From contig WGNR01000003.1 of assembly GCA_016124445.1 (NCBI GenBank), forward strand, positions 62,001-126,000: 64,000 nt of DNA, written 5' to 3'. Shown here piece by piece: positions 27,209-38,072 of the stretch (its first letter is position 1; each line of letters begins with the position of its first letter). The DNA is from a bacterium. GTDB taxonomy: Bacteria > Planctomycetota > Planctomycetia > Pirellulales > Pirellulaceae. The position numbers and the translations under genes were made by a program. Under the pieces are notes generated by a model, which was given only the letters and a program-made list of their open reading frames with translations, ran no database searches and was not told the origin of the DNA.

Positions 27209-27402
27209 AGCCCCAAAGGGGCGACCGAAAATAGCCAGGGGTGGAAACCCCTGGTACCCGGTTCCAAAAATACAAAAGCCCTGAAAGGGCGGTCGAAGCT
27301 TGATAGTTCGCTTCGGCCGCCCTTTCAGGGCTTGGTTCTTTTTCTAGTCTGCAAACCTAGGGCTTCCGCCCTAGGCTATTTTCGGTCGCCCCTTTTGGGG
27401 CT
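27209..27402. repeat. Dispersed palindromic repeat element, copy B (modules X-Y-X)
   Basis: Module X occurs twice in opposite orientation (27209-27259 reversed; 27356-27402 forward) around a central module Y (27276-27333). Y is a palindrome whose 24-base arms match at 23 positions. Each X has a hairpin of purine/pyrimidine runs, the core GGCTATTTTCGGTCG and an outer CCCC/GGGG hairpin. It fills the gap between the convergent rhodanese and ThuA-like genes, the same setting as copy A at 8442-8567. Confidence 0.85.
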
Positions 27403-27441
27403 AGCAGGAAGCATCTACTGGTAACACTTCCTGCAATCGGG

Positions 27442-28332
27442 TTACTTCTCTTCGTACTTCCGCTGCGACACTTCACTAGGCTTGGGGAAGTCTTTGGGAA
27501 TCTCTTGCGAAACCTTGCCGGTCGCGGCCCACTCGGTGCCACGCAGCAGGGTCGTAATAAATCCGACGCATTCCATCGAGTAGTCGCCATGTCCCATTGG
27601 CGTGTGGAACACGCGACCTTTGCCGTAGTCGATTGTCATGATCATTGGTTCGTGGCGTCCTGTGCCGCCGGTGCCGGGGTCGGAATAGGCGGTGGCCAAC
27701 ACGTGCATGTTTTCGGCCGGACCACGCAGCGAGTCGTACAGTTCGTCCTGGGCGTGAGTCCATGCACGAGGCATATCTTTGGTAATCGGGTGATCGGGAT
27801 CTCGGACGACCACCTGGAATGGATGCTGCTTACCGTGATGGCCGCCGCGTCCTTCCTGCTTGTCACGGACCAGCTTTTCGGAATCGTTGAAGTAGACGTA
27901 CGGGCCGCTCTTGGCATTGCGTCCGCCCCAGCCACCAAGGCCGATCATCCGATTGTATTCGTCCCAGCCACCAAATGCGTTGTCGGCGGCATGCACGACG
28001 ACCAAACCGCCGCCACCGGAAACATAGTCGATAAAGGCCTTTTCGGTTTCGGCTGGCCAGCGTTGGCCGTTGTAGTTGCTGATCACGACATCGTAGTCTG
28101 CGAATTTTGGAGCGAAGCCTTCAGTCGACTTCGGAGCGGTCGTTGCGACGTCGACGGTAAATCGCCCGGAGCCTTCCAGGTAGGACTTCATCATCTGCGT
28201 CGTTTTGGGCCAGACGCCATGATTGTTCTGGCCATCAACAATCAGGGCCTTCAGTTTGGGCTGATCGGCCATAGCGACCGAACAGAATGCTATCAGCAAG
28301 AGACAAGCAGCGCTATGCAAAAAAGTACGCAT
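27442..28332 (-). CDS. Exported ThuA-like protein
   Basis: 296 residues, with a signal peptide ending near AFCSVAMA and GGAG about ten bases before the ATG. The mature part is the ThuA-like (trehalose utilisation, class I amidotransferase-like) fold: LIVDGQNNHGVWPKTT, then YDVVISNYNGQRWPAETEKA and GGGLVVVHAADNAFGGW. In this family the fold lacks glutaminase activity and probably binds or turns over sugars. Planctomycetes carry many copies. Here it stands alone, so its sugar cannot be inferred. Confidence 0.9.
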   Translation of the reverse strand: MRTFLHSAACLLLIAFCSVAMADQPKLKALIVDGQNNHGVWPKTTQMMKSYLEGSGRFTVDVATTAPKSTEGFAPKFADYDVVISNYNGQRWPAETEKAFIDYVSGGGGLVVVHAADNAFGGWDEYNRMIGLGGWGGRNAKSGPYVYFNDSEKLVRDKQEGRGGHHGKQHPFQVVVRDPDHPITKDMPRAWTHAQDELYDSLRGPAENMHVLATAYSDPGTGGTGRHEPMIMTIDYGKGRVFHTPMGHGDYSMECVGFITTLLRGTEWAATGKVSQEIPKDFPKPSEVSQRKYEEK

Positions 28333-28423
28333 CGACGACTCCGGGAGAATTAAGCCTAGGTGAGTAAGTGGTAAGCCAACTGCCTAAAGTATAAATCAAC
28401 TCCGGCTGGAATGCGCCAAGCGA

Positions 28424-29503
28424 CTAGAATTCCCAGAGCAAGAGACAAGCGTAGTCGAGATCGTTACGTTTGCGGCCGTTCGGCGTACTATCGTAGCGAT
28501 CCTGAGCACTCAGTTTGAGTGAAAGACCGTGCCTCAGGGCGATGGTGTAGCTGGCATTGGTCATATGCCGGTAACCCTGCTTGGCTTTCATCGACGGGTA
28601 GATATCAAATTCGATCTCCAGTTTCTGCCCTTCCGAAAACTGGTGGGAAAGATCGGTCCCAAAGTTTGCTTCCGGGACAATCCCCTTTTGTGGACTGCCA
28701 AATTCCTGGTTAAAACCCGCACCAGCGGAAAGGGTCCAATCGGTTCGATCGGTCTTGTAAGGTTTGTAGCTGGCACCGCCGTTGAACACCAACCGCAGGT
28801 CAAAGGCCTTAAACTGGTCGTATTCCAGGTTGGTGTTCTCGTAGATCGACCAGAAGTCGTGGATCTTCAAAGGCCACTCGAGCTTATGCTTCATGTAAGC
28901 ATTGTTCTGCGTAAGGCCTTTCGGACCGCTGGTGCGCAGATGTTTGAGTTCCGCCGTGAAGATCGTATGCGCGCCTTCACGGCGAATCTTCGATCCAACC
29001 CGCAAACTGTTCGATTCGGTGTTACCGGTCTGGCCGTTGAGCCCTAACTCGGCACTGTTTTTCCAAACCGCTTTACCGAGCCAATAGTCAACGTGGTAGT
29101 ACTCTCCGTAGGGAACGTACTCCAGGTAGCCGTAATTATCTTTCTCTTCCGTGGCGTCATCTTTTTCTTTGGTGTCCGGCTTGTCGACTTCTTCGGCCGC
29201 CGCTGGCTTGTCTTCTTCTACCGCTGGTGCTGGTAGCGTTTGCGGCGGGGGAAGTTCTGGCAGCTCAAGCAACGATAAAGATGGCCCTATCTGCGACTGA
29301 ATTCCTGGCTGCGGCAGCAGGTAATTGACAAACTCGCTATCAACCTGCGAGTCACTCTCGTCCTGCAAGTTCGTTTCTTGCTCGAAATAGCTCAGGCCGA
29401 TGCCATCCAGAGAAGGCGCATCTTCGGCCTGCACCGGCGCTGCTAGCGTGGCGAGTACTGATAGACCGAGAGCCAAGATGGATTGTGGGGAAAACCATCC
29501 CAT
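28424..29503 (-). CDS. DUF481 family outer-membrane protein
   Basis: 359 residues with a signal peptide ending near APVQAED. A Pro/Glu-rich stretch rich in PAAAEEVDKP follows to about residue 120; this kind of linker often spans the periplasm. The C-terminal ~230 residues form amphipathic beta strands (KAVWKNSAELGLNGQTGN, TIFTAELKHLRTSG) typical of the DUF481 beta barrel, and the last residue is Phe, the usual outer-membrane insertion signal. The function of DUF481 barrels is unknown. The gene lies 91 bases upstream of the ThuA-like gene on the same strand. Confidence 0.88.
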   Translation of the reverse strand: MGWFSPQSILALGLSVLATLAAPVQAEDAPSLDGIGLSYFEQETNLQDESDSQVDSEFVNYLLPQPGIQSQIGPSLSLLELPELPPPQTLPAPAVEEDKPAAAEEVDKPDTKEKDDATEEKDNYGYLEYVPYGEYYHVDYWLGKAVWKNSAELGLNGQTGNTESNSLRVGSKIRREGAHTIFTAELKHLRTSGPKGLTQNNAYMKHKLEWPLKIHDFWSIYENTNLEYDQFKAFDLRLVFNGGASYKPYKTDRTDWTLSAGAGFNQEFGSPQKGIVPEANFGTDLSHQFSEGQKLEIEFDIYPSMKAKQGYRHMTNASYTIALRHGLSLKLSAQDRYDSTPNGRKRNDLDYACLLLWEF

Positions 29504-29641
29504 GCGGGGAACTTCCTAGTTGAACTCCAATGCAGGCGATCCCTGAGAGAAGTCCTATAGGAAAAATCCAAACCACTGCCAAGATCAATGGTCCGCGATT
29601 ATCGGAGCACCGGCGGCTAGCAACGCGGTTGTCGATTCAAG

Positions 29642-29682
29642 AAAAAAAGAGCGTCCCTTACTGCGAGCAATAAGGGACGCTC
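29642..29682 (-). terminator. Intrinsic terminator, minus strand
   Basis: A 12-bp perfect stem, 29649-29660 with 29671-29682, and a 10-base loop. Read on the minus strand it is followed by TTTTTTT (29648-29642). It lies about 105 bases past the stop of the coiled-coil membrane protein gene and ends that transcript before the DUF481 gene. Confidence 0.92.
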
Positions 29683-29787
29683 TTCAATGCTGGCGTACAG
29701 GATATGACCTCCATGCCGCCGTATCAAACTGCAATTGTCTGGTTGGACGCGATGCCAATTATCGGCACGTGCGTCGGAATCGGTGCC

Positions 29788-30795
29788 TCAGCGGACCGCC
29801 GCACGAGGAGCGACGAGCTCGGCAACACGCTCGGGAGCATCTTGCGTGAGATGCTGCACAAGGTTCTGGAGCTCCACAACACTGATCGGCAAAAGCCGCT
29901 GCTGGCTGGCCAGCGTCTGGATCGCTTTCCACGGACTTGCGTGTGAGGACCGAGACGAGCTTGGTTCCGGCAAGCTGCTGCGAACCATCAGCTCCCCCAC
30001 GCTGGGCTGGCCGTCCTCCATTTTGAGGTTGGCACGGTTCAATTGTTTCTGCATCGTCAAAAGTTGCTCCAAAGATTGAACCGCAAATTGAGAATCGCCA
30101 CTCTGGCAAATCAAATCGGCTTCAATCTGGATCATATTGTCAGCAACCAGGCGTGCCTTTTCGGTCCGAGACTGGCCTTCGACTAAGTCTTCCTGCATGG
30201 CGAAGATATTGCTCAAGACCAGGTCGGCCTGCTTGGAATGCTCGGTATGGACCAGAACTTGATTCTGCATGTTCACCAGGTCGGCCAGCGTCGAACGGGC
30301 ACGCACGACGTCTTCTTGCGCCAGGATCAACTGCGAATTCAAATTCGCGGACTGGTTGAAGACCACTTCCGCTTCGATGGCTTCGGCGTACTGGTCGGCG
30401 ACGCGGCTATGCAGGCTCGAAATACGGTCCAAAGCAACGTCGGCGTCGTTCATCGCCACTTCGATATTCGACAAACGGTTGAACTGAGCGATCAGCTTGT
30501 CGTTGATCAGGCTCATTTGCTCGGCCATTTCTTTCTGCTGCTTGAGCGAAGTGAGCAGATCGTTGGTACCGGTGACGGTTTTGGCCGCTTTCGCGAGGCG
30601 TTCGACCGTACGATCCAAACGCGAAACACGAATGTTGAGATCGTGCAACTGCTGTTCGGACGGGCGAACCGCAAAGATATAAACCAGGATCACACCTAGA
30701 ATGATCCCAAATGCAAAGGAACCCCAGCTATAAGGTTCGTAGCCTTGTTCCTCCCCATCATGCTCGTGGGGATGATTTCGATATCCTTCCCTCAT
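29788..30795 (-). CDS. Membrane-anchored coiled-coil protein
   Basis: 335 residues from ATG 30795, which has GGAGG ten bases upstream; an ATG 27 bases further up lacks such a signal. A His/Glu-rich leader precedes one membrane helix at about 23-43 (SWGSFAFGIILGVILVYIF). Long heptad-patterned helix then runs to about 250, with a possible helical bundle and a Ser/Arg-rich end. The layout fits an inner-membrane protein with a large coiled-coil domain, a common planctomycete plan. No catalytic motif is seen. Confidence 0.75.
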   Translation of the reverse strand: MREGYRNHPHEHDGEEQGYEPYSWGSFAFGIILGVILVYIFAVRPSEQQLHDLNIRVSRLDRTVERLAKAAKTVTGTNDLLTSLKQQKEMAEQMSLINDKLIAQFNRLSNIEVAMNDADVALDRISSLHSRVADQYAEAIEAEVVFNQSANLNSQLILAQEDVVRARSTLADLVNMQNQVLVHTEHSKQADLVLSNIFAMQEDLVEGQSRTEKARLVADNMIQIEADLICQSGDSQFAVQSLEQLLTMQKQLNRANLKMEDGQPSVGELMVRSSLPEPSSSRSSHASPWKAIQTLASQQRLLPISVVELQNLVQHLTQDAPERVAELVAPRAAVR

Positions 30796-31099
30796 CTTGT
30801 ACCTGCCTCCTGCGGCCAGCATTAATCCAGTTTTGCCTGTCGTGTCCGTACGATAGCAGTGGTTATCGTCATGCTTTATGCAAGCGTGCAGGTCTTTTCA
30901 GCTTACCTATTTTTATGCGGTCACACGCGTTCCGATTGTGCCAGCTGGATTGGTTGTAGGTCATCGGGGCAGAATTCTCGCCGGCTTCTCTCCTTATCGC
31001 GGCCTCGTTGACCACAGGATTGGTCTGGACCGCATCAGTTCGACTTTGCTACCCTTCGCCCCCAAGTCAATCTCGGGCGGTTCACAAAAGGTAACAGAC
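30796..31099. other. Divergent intergenic region
   Basis: A 304-base gap between the divergent coiled-coil membrane protein and the small Ser-rich protein. It should hold two promoters. I see no consensus promoter, RNA fold or repeat that stands out, and no credible gene. Confidence 0.4.
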
Positions 31100-31357
31100 A
31101 TGAGCAATTTCAATTTCTTTGAATGGATGCGTAACGGGGTCAAGTCGGCTGTTTTGCTGGGCGTTTCGGACGCCGTCGAAGAAATCGGCATGCCGACTGA
31201 AACGGACGGTTCGGAATCCAATGCCCTCGCTTTCCTGCAAAATGCCAAATCGCAGGAAAAACTGACCTCCGGTTCAAGCAGTTCCGGCAGCAGCCGTGGC
31301 GGCCGTAAGCGCTTAGGCCGTTCGCTGAAGGACATCGAACCTTCTTCGTCCAAATAG
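31100..31357 (+). CDS. Small Ser-rich basic-tail protein
   Basis: An 85-residue protein from ATG 31100, with AAGG upstream. The first ~50 residues have a hydrophobic stretch (FFEWMRNGVKSAVLLGVSDAVEEIG), and the rest is Ser/Gly/Arg-rich low-complexity sequence (SGSSSSGSSRGGRKRLGRSL) that could bind nucleic acid or acidic surfaces. A strong terminator follows, which supports a real gene. No family is recognised. Confidence 0.65.
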   Translation: MSNFNFFEWMRNGVKSAVLLGVSDAVEEIGMPTETDGSESNALAFLQNAKSQEKLTSGSSSSGSSRGGRKRLGRSLKDIEPSSSK

Positions 31358-31394
31358 TCGAACCAAGCGACTGACGGCGACAAGAAACAGCAAA

Positions 31395-31430
31395 GGCCGT
31401 CCGCCAGATTGAAAGCGGATGGCCTTTTTT
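31395..31430 (+). terminator. Intrinsic terminator after the small Ser-rich gene
   Basis: A 10-bp stem with one G-U pair, GGCCGTCCGC (31395-31404) with GCGGATGGCC (31415-31424), and a 10-base loop, followed by TTTTTT. It sits 37 bases past the stop. Confidence 0.9.
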
Positions 31431-31462
31431 ATTGCGCCGAGTAAGTCAAGGCTTGCCCTCGA

Positions 31463-32380
31463 TCAAGCGGCCCGGACTTGGGATTCCTTCCGGGTTGTCT
31501 TGGAATCTGGCTGGACAGGCTTTGGCTTGCGATTGAACAGTTGCGGGAATGCCTTCTTCAACCGGCCATGCCACCAGAACTTGTTTCGCCATAGGGGAAC
31601 ATGGCGAAATGGAGGCGTTTCCCAGTCTTTGGCCGCGATTCGCTCGTGCATAACCGCCGGGTGCGTTCCGCGATATGGAATGCACGACTGCATGTCGTAA
31701 ATGTACTCGCCCACTTCTTCCAAAGGCCGCTGCTTGATCTGCGAGACCTGGTTGCCCTTTTTGTCGAAGACGTAGAACTGCTGGAATTGAGCCGCTTTTT
31801 CCGCCATCGCTTTCGGGGGACGAACGTATCCGTAATGGAAGACCCGTGCACCGATCAGCTTCGAGATGAGCCGCCGGCCATTCTTGCCAAACCCACACGC
31901 GTCGCCGACACTCCGTATCGCCGGATCGTTGCGGACGATACGAACCTGACGGCGGTAACCGAGCGGATCGCGGATGCTGTAATCACCGCGGAAGTGCAGA
32001 TAGCGAAATCGGATTCCTTCGACCCAGGGGCGGTTTAAGTTGGCTTCCATCGCCCGGCGAATCGCCGGGTAATCAGCCTCATGAATGACTTCGTCGGCCT
32101 GAATATAAAAGCACCAGTCGCCGTCGCAACGATCGAGTGCCAGATTGGTTTGATAAGCTAGCACTTCGCCAGCTTTGCGCATTTCTGGATCCCACGGCGT
32201 GATCTCGATTTCGATTTTCGGATCGTCGATTGCCTGAAGGACTTCAAGTGAGTTATCGGAACAATCACCGACCTGGATCACGAAGCGATCGACGAGCGGG
32301 AGCACCGATTTGATGCTCTCGACGAACGGATAACCGAATCGAACTCCGTCTCTTAAGATCGTAAATCCACAAACACGCAT
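31463..32380 (-). CDS. Glycosyltransferase, GT2-like
   Basis: 305 residues from ATG 32380, which has AAGGA eight bases upstream; an ATG nine bases earlier overlaps that signal. The start MRVCGFTILRDG and the block LDRCDGDWCFYIQADEVIH follow the GT-A fold of family 2 glycosyltransferases, with the Asp-rich metal site near QADE. A later RYLHFRGDYSIRDPLGYRR block is conserved in this group. It would add a sugar to a lipid, polysaccharide or protein acceptor. It stands alone after ligA on the same strand; the acceptor is unknown. Confidence 0.82.
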   Translation of the reverse strand: MRVCGFTILRDGVRFGYPFVESIKSVLPLVDRFVIQVGDCSDNSLEVLQAIDDPKIEIEITPWDPEMRKAGEVLAYQTNLALDRCDGDWCFYIQADEVIHEADYPAIRRAMEANLNRPWVEGIRFRYLHFRGDYSIRDPLGYRRQVRIVRNDPAIRSVGDACGFGKNGRRLISKLIGARVFHYGYVRPPKAMAEKAAQFQQFYVFDKKGNQVSQIKQRPLEEVGEYIYDMQSCIPYRGTHPAVMHERIAAKDWETPPFRHVPLWRNKFWWHGRLKKAFPQLFNRKPKPVQPDSKTTRKESQVRAA

Positions 32381-32512
32381 TGGAAGCATCCTTGCGACGC
32401 TAGCACCTTGGTCGACGCTGACCAGCGTCTTGAGACCAGGATATTGTTAGTCTTTTCCAATGGGGACAATACCAGATCGCTCGATTTGAAACTAACCCAA
32501 TCTGGGGCAGTA

Positions 32513-34588
<2,076 letters not shown>

Positions 34589-34619
34589 CTAGAAGAGAAC
34601 CTTCTGAATACGCGTAAAA

Positions 34620-34994
34620 TCAGTCCTGGCATTCCGGCGGAAATTGAGCGTTATTGGCCGCATTGGGAACCAGACACAAGAACTTCAGCGGTTCCGAGCC
34701 AGTGTTGCGGAATTGATGCACTTCGTCAGGTTGGACCAGGATGGCATCACCCGCTTTGATCGGCCGGGGAGATTCGTTCTCCAAAACCACCCCCTCACCC
34801 GAGATCACGTAAACCTCATGCTCGTACGGATGGTGATGATGGGGCGTGAAGCCGCCTGGCGCGACCTCGAATTGCCGCATGGCGAACAGCGGCGCTCCGT
34901 CTTGCTCGCTGATGAGTTGTTTGACCTTGCAGCCGGCGACTCCGTCCATTTCGACCTTCATGGCATCGCCCTGGTCGATATTCTGAATCTTCAT
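34620..34994 (-). CDS. Single-domain cupin protein
   Basis: 124 residues from ATG 34994, with the ribosome-binding stretch GGGGGATCTC just upstream. The two cupin motifs are visible: FTPHHHHPYEHEVYV (metal-binding His within 52-59, Glu at 58/60) and GDAILVQPDEVHQF with H93. The fold is a small beta barrel that binds a metal and often a small ligand; the substrate is unknown. The gene lies between ligA and uvrA, divergent from uvrA. Confidence 0.88.
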   Translation of the reverse strand: MKIQNIDQGDAMKVEMDGVAGCKVKQLISEQDGAPLFAMRQFEVAPGGFTPHHHHPYEHEVYVISGEGVVLENESPRPIKAGDAILVQPDEVHQFRNTGSEPLKFLCLVPNAANNAQFPPECQD

Positions 34995-35165
34995 GAGATC
35001 CCCCATTCGTGATTTCGAGGTAATACCGAGGAAACACTGCAAACTTATCGCACCCCCCACCTCGGAACAAGCGGACCGATACCCCCTGGTATTCTCTGGC
35101 CAAATTGCGCGTTAGTATGAAGGATTCATTTGCCATGTTGGGAAATCTCCAGGGAAAGACGAACC

Positions 35166-38009
35166 TTGTCGGCACTGCAGATCGAAGCCCGGGGGGTCGA
35201 AGTTCATAACCTCAAGAAGGTCGACCTCGATATACCGCATCGCCAGCTTATTGTCTTCTGCGGAGTGAGTGGAAGCGGCAAGACAAGCATGGCCCTCGAC
35301 ACGCTTTATGCCGAGGGACAGCGCCGCTACATCGAGAGTTTCTCGGCCTATACGCGGCAATTCCTAGATCGGCTGGAAAAGCCCGAAGCGGACCGGATCG
35401 ACAACATCCCGCCGGCCCTGGCCGTCACCAAGGTCAACGATACCAGGTCGAGCCGATCGACCGTTGGCACCGCCACCGAAACGACCGATTACCTGCGGCT
35501 GCTATTCAGCAAGATCGGCACGATTGTCTGTCCGAGTTGTAACCAGCCGATCACCAAAGATACCCCTGGACGCGTGGCAGATCATATCTGCAGCGCCGAG
35601 GGTACCGGCCGCATGATGGTTGCCTTCCCGGTGATGTTGGACAACGGCGAGTCCGAAGGGGTCATTGAGCAGTTGCGCGAAGATGGATTCGTCCGGGCCA
35701 TCGTCGGTGGCGAGACGGTTTCGTTAACTCCAGAGCAAGACGAAGCACTCGGCCAGCGTCTGCAAATAGGCGAGCCAGTTTCCGTGGTGGTCGATCGTCT
35801 GACCCTGGAATCACTGAAGATTGAACGCTTGCGTGAGTCGCTGGAAACGGGGTTCGCTCACGGCGATGGCGTTTGCGAGATTCTGATTCAACCTCAATCG
35901 GTTGGCCCACTGAAAGATCAGGGCACGCTGGTCGAAATCGATGGCCAAACCTGGCAAAGTCTTCGCTTTAGCAGCCAACTGCGCTGCGAGGCCTGCAACC
36001 TGGAATTCATCGAGCCCGATCCGCGGCTGTTTAATTTCAACAGCCCGCTAGGTGCTTGTCCCGACTGCGAAGGCTTCGGCAACATCATCGACATGGATAT
36101 GGACCTGATCGTGCCAGATCGCCGTAAGTCGATCGCCGAAGGTGCCATCGCCCCGTGGAATACGCCTGCCTATAAGCACGAACTGGAAGAGCTGATCGCG
36201 CTGGCCCCTGACTACGACATTCCGATCAACACTCCTTATCGTGACCTGACCGAGAAACAGATCAATCTGATTGTCGAGGGGGTTCCGGAACGAGAGTTCG
36301 GCGGGCTGAAAGGTTTCTTTGCCTGGCTCGAACGCCGCAAGTACAAGATGCACATGCGTGTGTTTTTGAGCCGCTGGCGAAGCTTCCGCATGTGCGAAGC
36401 TTGCCATGGCACTCGGCTTCGCCCGGAAGCCTTGGCGGTTCGGGTTGGGGGAAAGAACATCGCCGAGATTTCGTCGATGAAGATTGTTGATGCGCTCGCG
36501 CACTTTCAGAACCTGGAGCTATCCGATTACGAAAGCGCGTTATGCCGCCAGGTAATGCCGCAAGTACTTGCTCGGCTACAGTACCTATGCATCGTCGGTC
36601 TGGGGTATCTGGCTCTTGATCGTTCGCTACGTACGCTAAGCGGTGGCGAAGCTCAACGGGTCACGCTGACCAGCACCTTAGGTTCCAGCTTGGTCAACAT
36701 GCTATATGTGCTGGACGAACCTACCGCGGGTTTGCATCCCAGCGACATCACCCGCTTGAACGAAGCAATTGTCGATCTGCGAGACCGAGGCAATACGGTC
36801 GTGGTGGTCGAGCACGAAGAAACATTGATCCGCGCGGCCGACCAGATCGTGGAATTCGGGCCAGGCGCTGGCGAGCGTGGCGGCGAGATCATGTTTCAAG
36901 GTTCCCCCTCGGAAATCGAGGAGGACGAAGATAGCCTGACAGGCGAGTTTCTTTCAGGACGCAGAAGTGTCGTCCGCAAGCGTGAGCGTCGTTCGATCAC
37001 CCATGGCAAGGTCCGCTTAAAAGGTGCGTGCGGCAACAACCTGAAGAACCTGGAAGTCGAGTTTCCGCTCGGTGTGCTTACGGTAGTTACAGGCGTATCG
37101 GGTGCCGGGAAAAGTTCGCTCGTCGATCAGACCCTCTACCCGGCTCTTTGCCGCCGAAAACGTAAAGAAAACATCCAGAGTCTGCCCTACGACGATGTCT
37201 TCGGCGATGGCCAGATCGACGACGTCGTCCTGGTCGACCAAGGCCCGATCGGACGCTCGCCGCGTTCCAATCCGGTGACCTACATCAAAGCGTTCGACGA
37301 AATCCGGAACGTCTTCGCCGGCACAATGCAGGCCCGAACGCGTAACCTGACTGCCAGCCACTTTAGCTTCAATGTCCAAGGTGGCCGCTGCGAAAGTTGT
37401 AACGGCGACGGCCATATTGCCATCGACATGCAGTTCATGGCCGACGTCTACGTGAAATGCCCCGAGTGCAAAGGGCAACGGTACAAGAAGGAAGTCCTCG
37501 AGATTACATACCGCAGCAAGAGCATCGCCGATGTGCTGAATATGACGGTGCGTGAAGCATTTGTCTTCTTCCGCGGGCAACCGAAGGTGCAGAACAAACT
37601 GAACCTGCTCAATGAAGTCGGACTTGATTACTTGCGACTGGGGCAACCGGCTAATACGCTTTCCAGTGGCGAAGCCCAACGTTTGAAACTGGCAGGCAAC
37701 CTGGCGACGACAAAGAAAGCCCGCACGCTGTTCTTGATGGATGAACCGACAACGGGCCTGCATTTTGCCGATATCGTCCAACTGCTGGACTGCTTTGCTA
37801 ACTTGCTGCAAATTGGACACTCGCTGATCGTGGTGGAACACAACACACACGTCATGATGGCCGCCGACTATATTGTTGACCTAGGCCCGGGCGCCGCGGA
37901 CGAAGGGGGCAACGTAGTGGCAACCGGTACGCCGGAAGAAATTGCCTTACATCCTGATTCGGTTACCGGCAAACACCTAGCGGCGGCACTGAAAACCTTG
38001 AAGGCGTAG
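35166..38009 (+). CDS. uvrA: UvrA-type excinuclease ATPase, somewhat divergent
   Basis: 947 residues with a TTG start at 35166, preceded by AGGGA; a TTG at 35130 is the alternative. UvrA finds bulky DNA damage for nucleotide excision repair. Two ABC ATPase halves are present: Walker A GVSGSGKT at 33-40 and GVSGAGKS in the second half, Asp-Glu-Pro-Thr boxes (VLDEPTAGLHPSD, LMDEPTTGLHFAD), signatures LSGGEAQRV and LSSGEAQRL, and zinc modules including CESCNGDG/CPECKGQ. The second signature has Ser for the usual Gly, so this could be a UvrA paralogue rather than the main repair protein. Confidence 0.88.
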   Translation: MSALQIEARGVEVHNLKKVDLDIPHRQLIVFCGVSGSGKTSMALDTLYAEGQRRYIESFSAYTRQFLDRLEKPEADRIDNIPPALAVTKVNDTRSSRSTVGTATETTDYLRLLFSKIGTIVCPSCNQPITKDTPGRVADHICSAEGTGRMMVAFPVMLDNGESEGVIEQLREDGFVRAIVGGETVSLTPEQDEALGQRLQIGEPVSVVVDRLTLESLKIERLRESLETGFAHGDGVCEILIQPQSVGPLKDQGTLVEIDGQTWQSLRFSSQLRCEACNLEFIEPDPRLFNFNSPLGACPDCEGFGNIIDMDMDLIVPDRRKSIAEGAIAPWNTPAYKHELEELIALAPDYDIPINTPYRDLTEKQINLIVEGVPEREFGGLKGFFAWLERRKYKMHMRVFLSRWRSFRMCEACHGTRLRPEALAVRVGGKNIAEISSMKIVDALAHFQNLELSDYESALCRQVMPQVLARLQYLCIVGLGYLALDRSLRTLSGGEAQRVTLTSTLGSSLVNMLYVLDEPTAGLHPSDITRLNEAIVDLRDRGNTVVVVEHEETLIRAADQIVEFGPGAGERGGEIMFQGSPSEIEEDEDSLTGEFLSGRRSVVRKRERRSITHGKVRLKGACGNNLKNLEVEFPLGVLTVVTGVSGAGKSSLVDQTLYPALCRRKRKENIQSLPYDDVFGDGQIDDVVLVDQGPIGRSPRSNPVTYIKAFDEIRNVFAGTMQARTRNLTASHFSFNVQGGRCESCNGDGHIAIDMQFMADVYVKCPECKGQRYKKEVLEITYRSKSIADVLNMTVREAFVFFRGQPKVQNKLNLLNEVGLDYLRLGQPANTLSSGEAQRLKLAGNLATTKKARTLFLMDEPTTGLHFADIVQLLDCFANLLQIGHSLIVVEHNTHVMMAADYIVDLGPGAADEGGNVVATGTPEEIALHPDSVTGKHLAAALKTLKA

Positions 38010-38072
38010 TCATACAGCATCGAATCGGGTCACCGAGATTGCAGAGCTACAGCGTTTGAGCTAGATCGACCA

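Noticed and set aside
37017..37850. Open frame of about 270 codons antisense to uvrA
   Set aside because: Shadow of the second ATPase half; no motif, and uvrA is clear.
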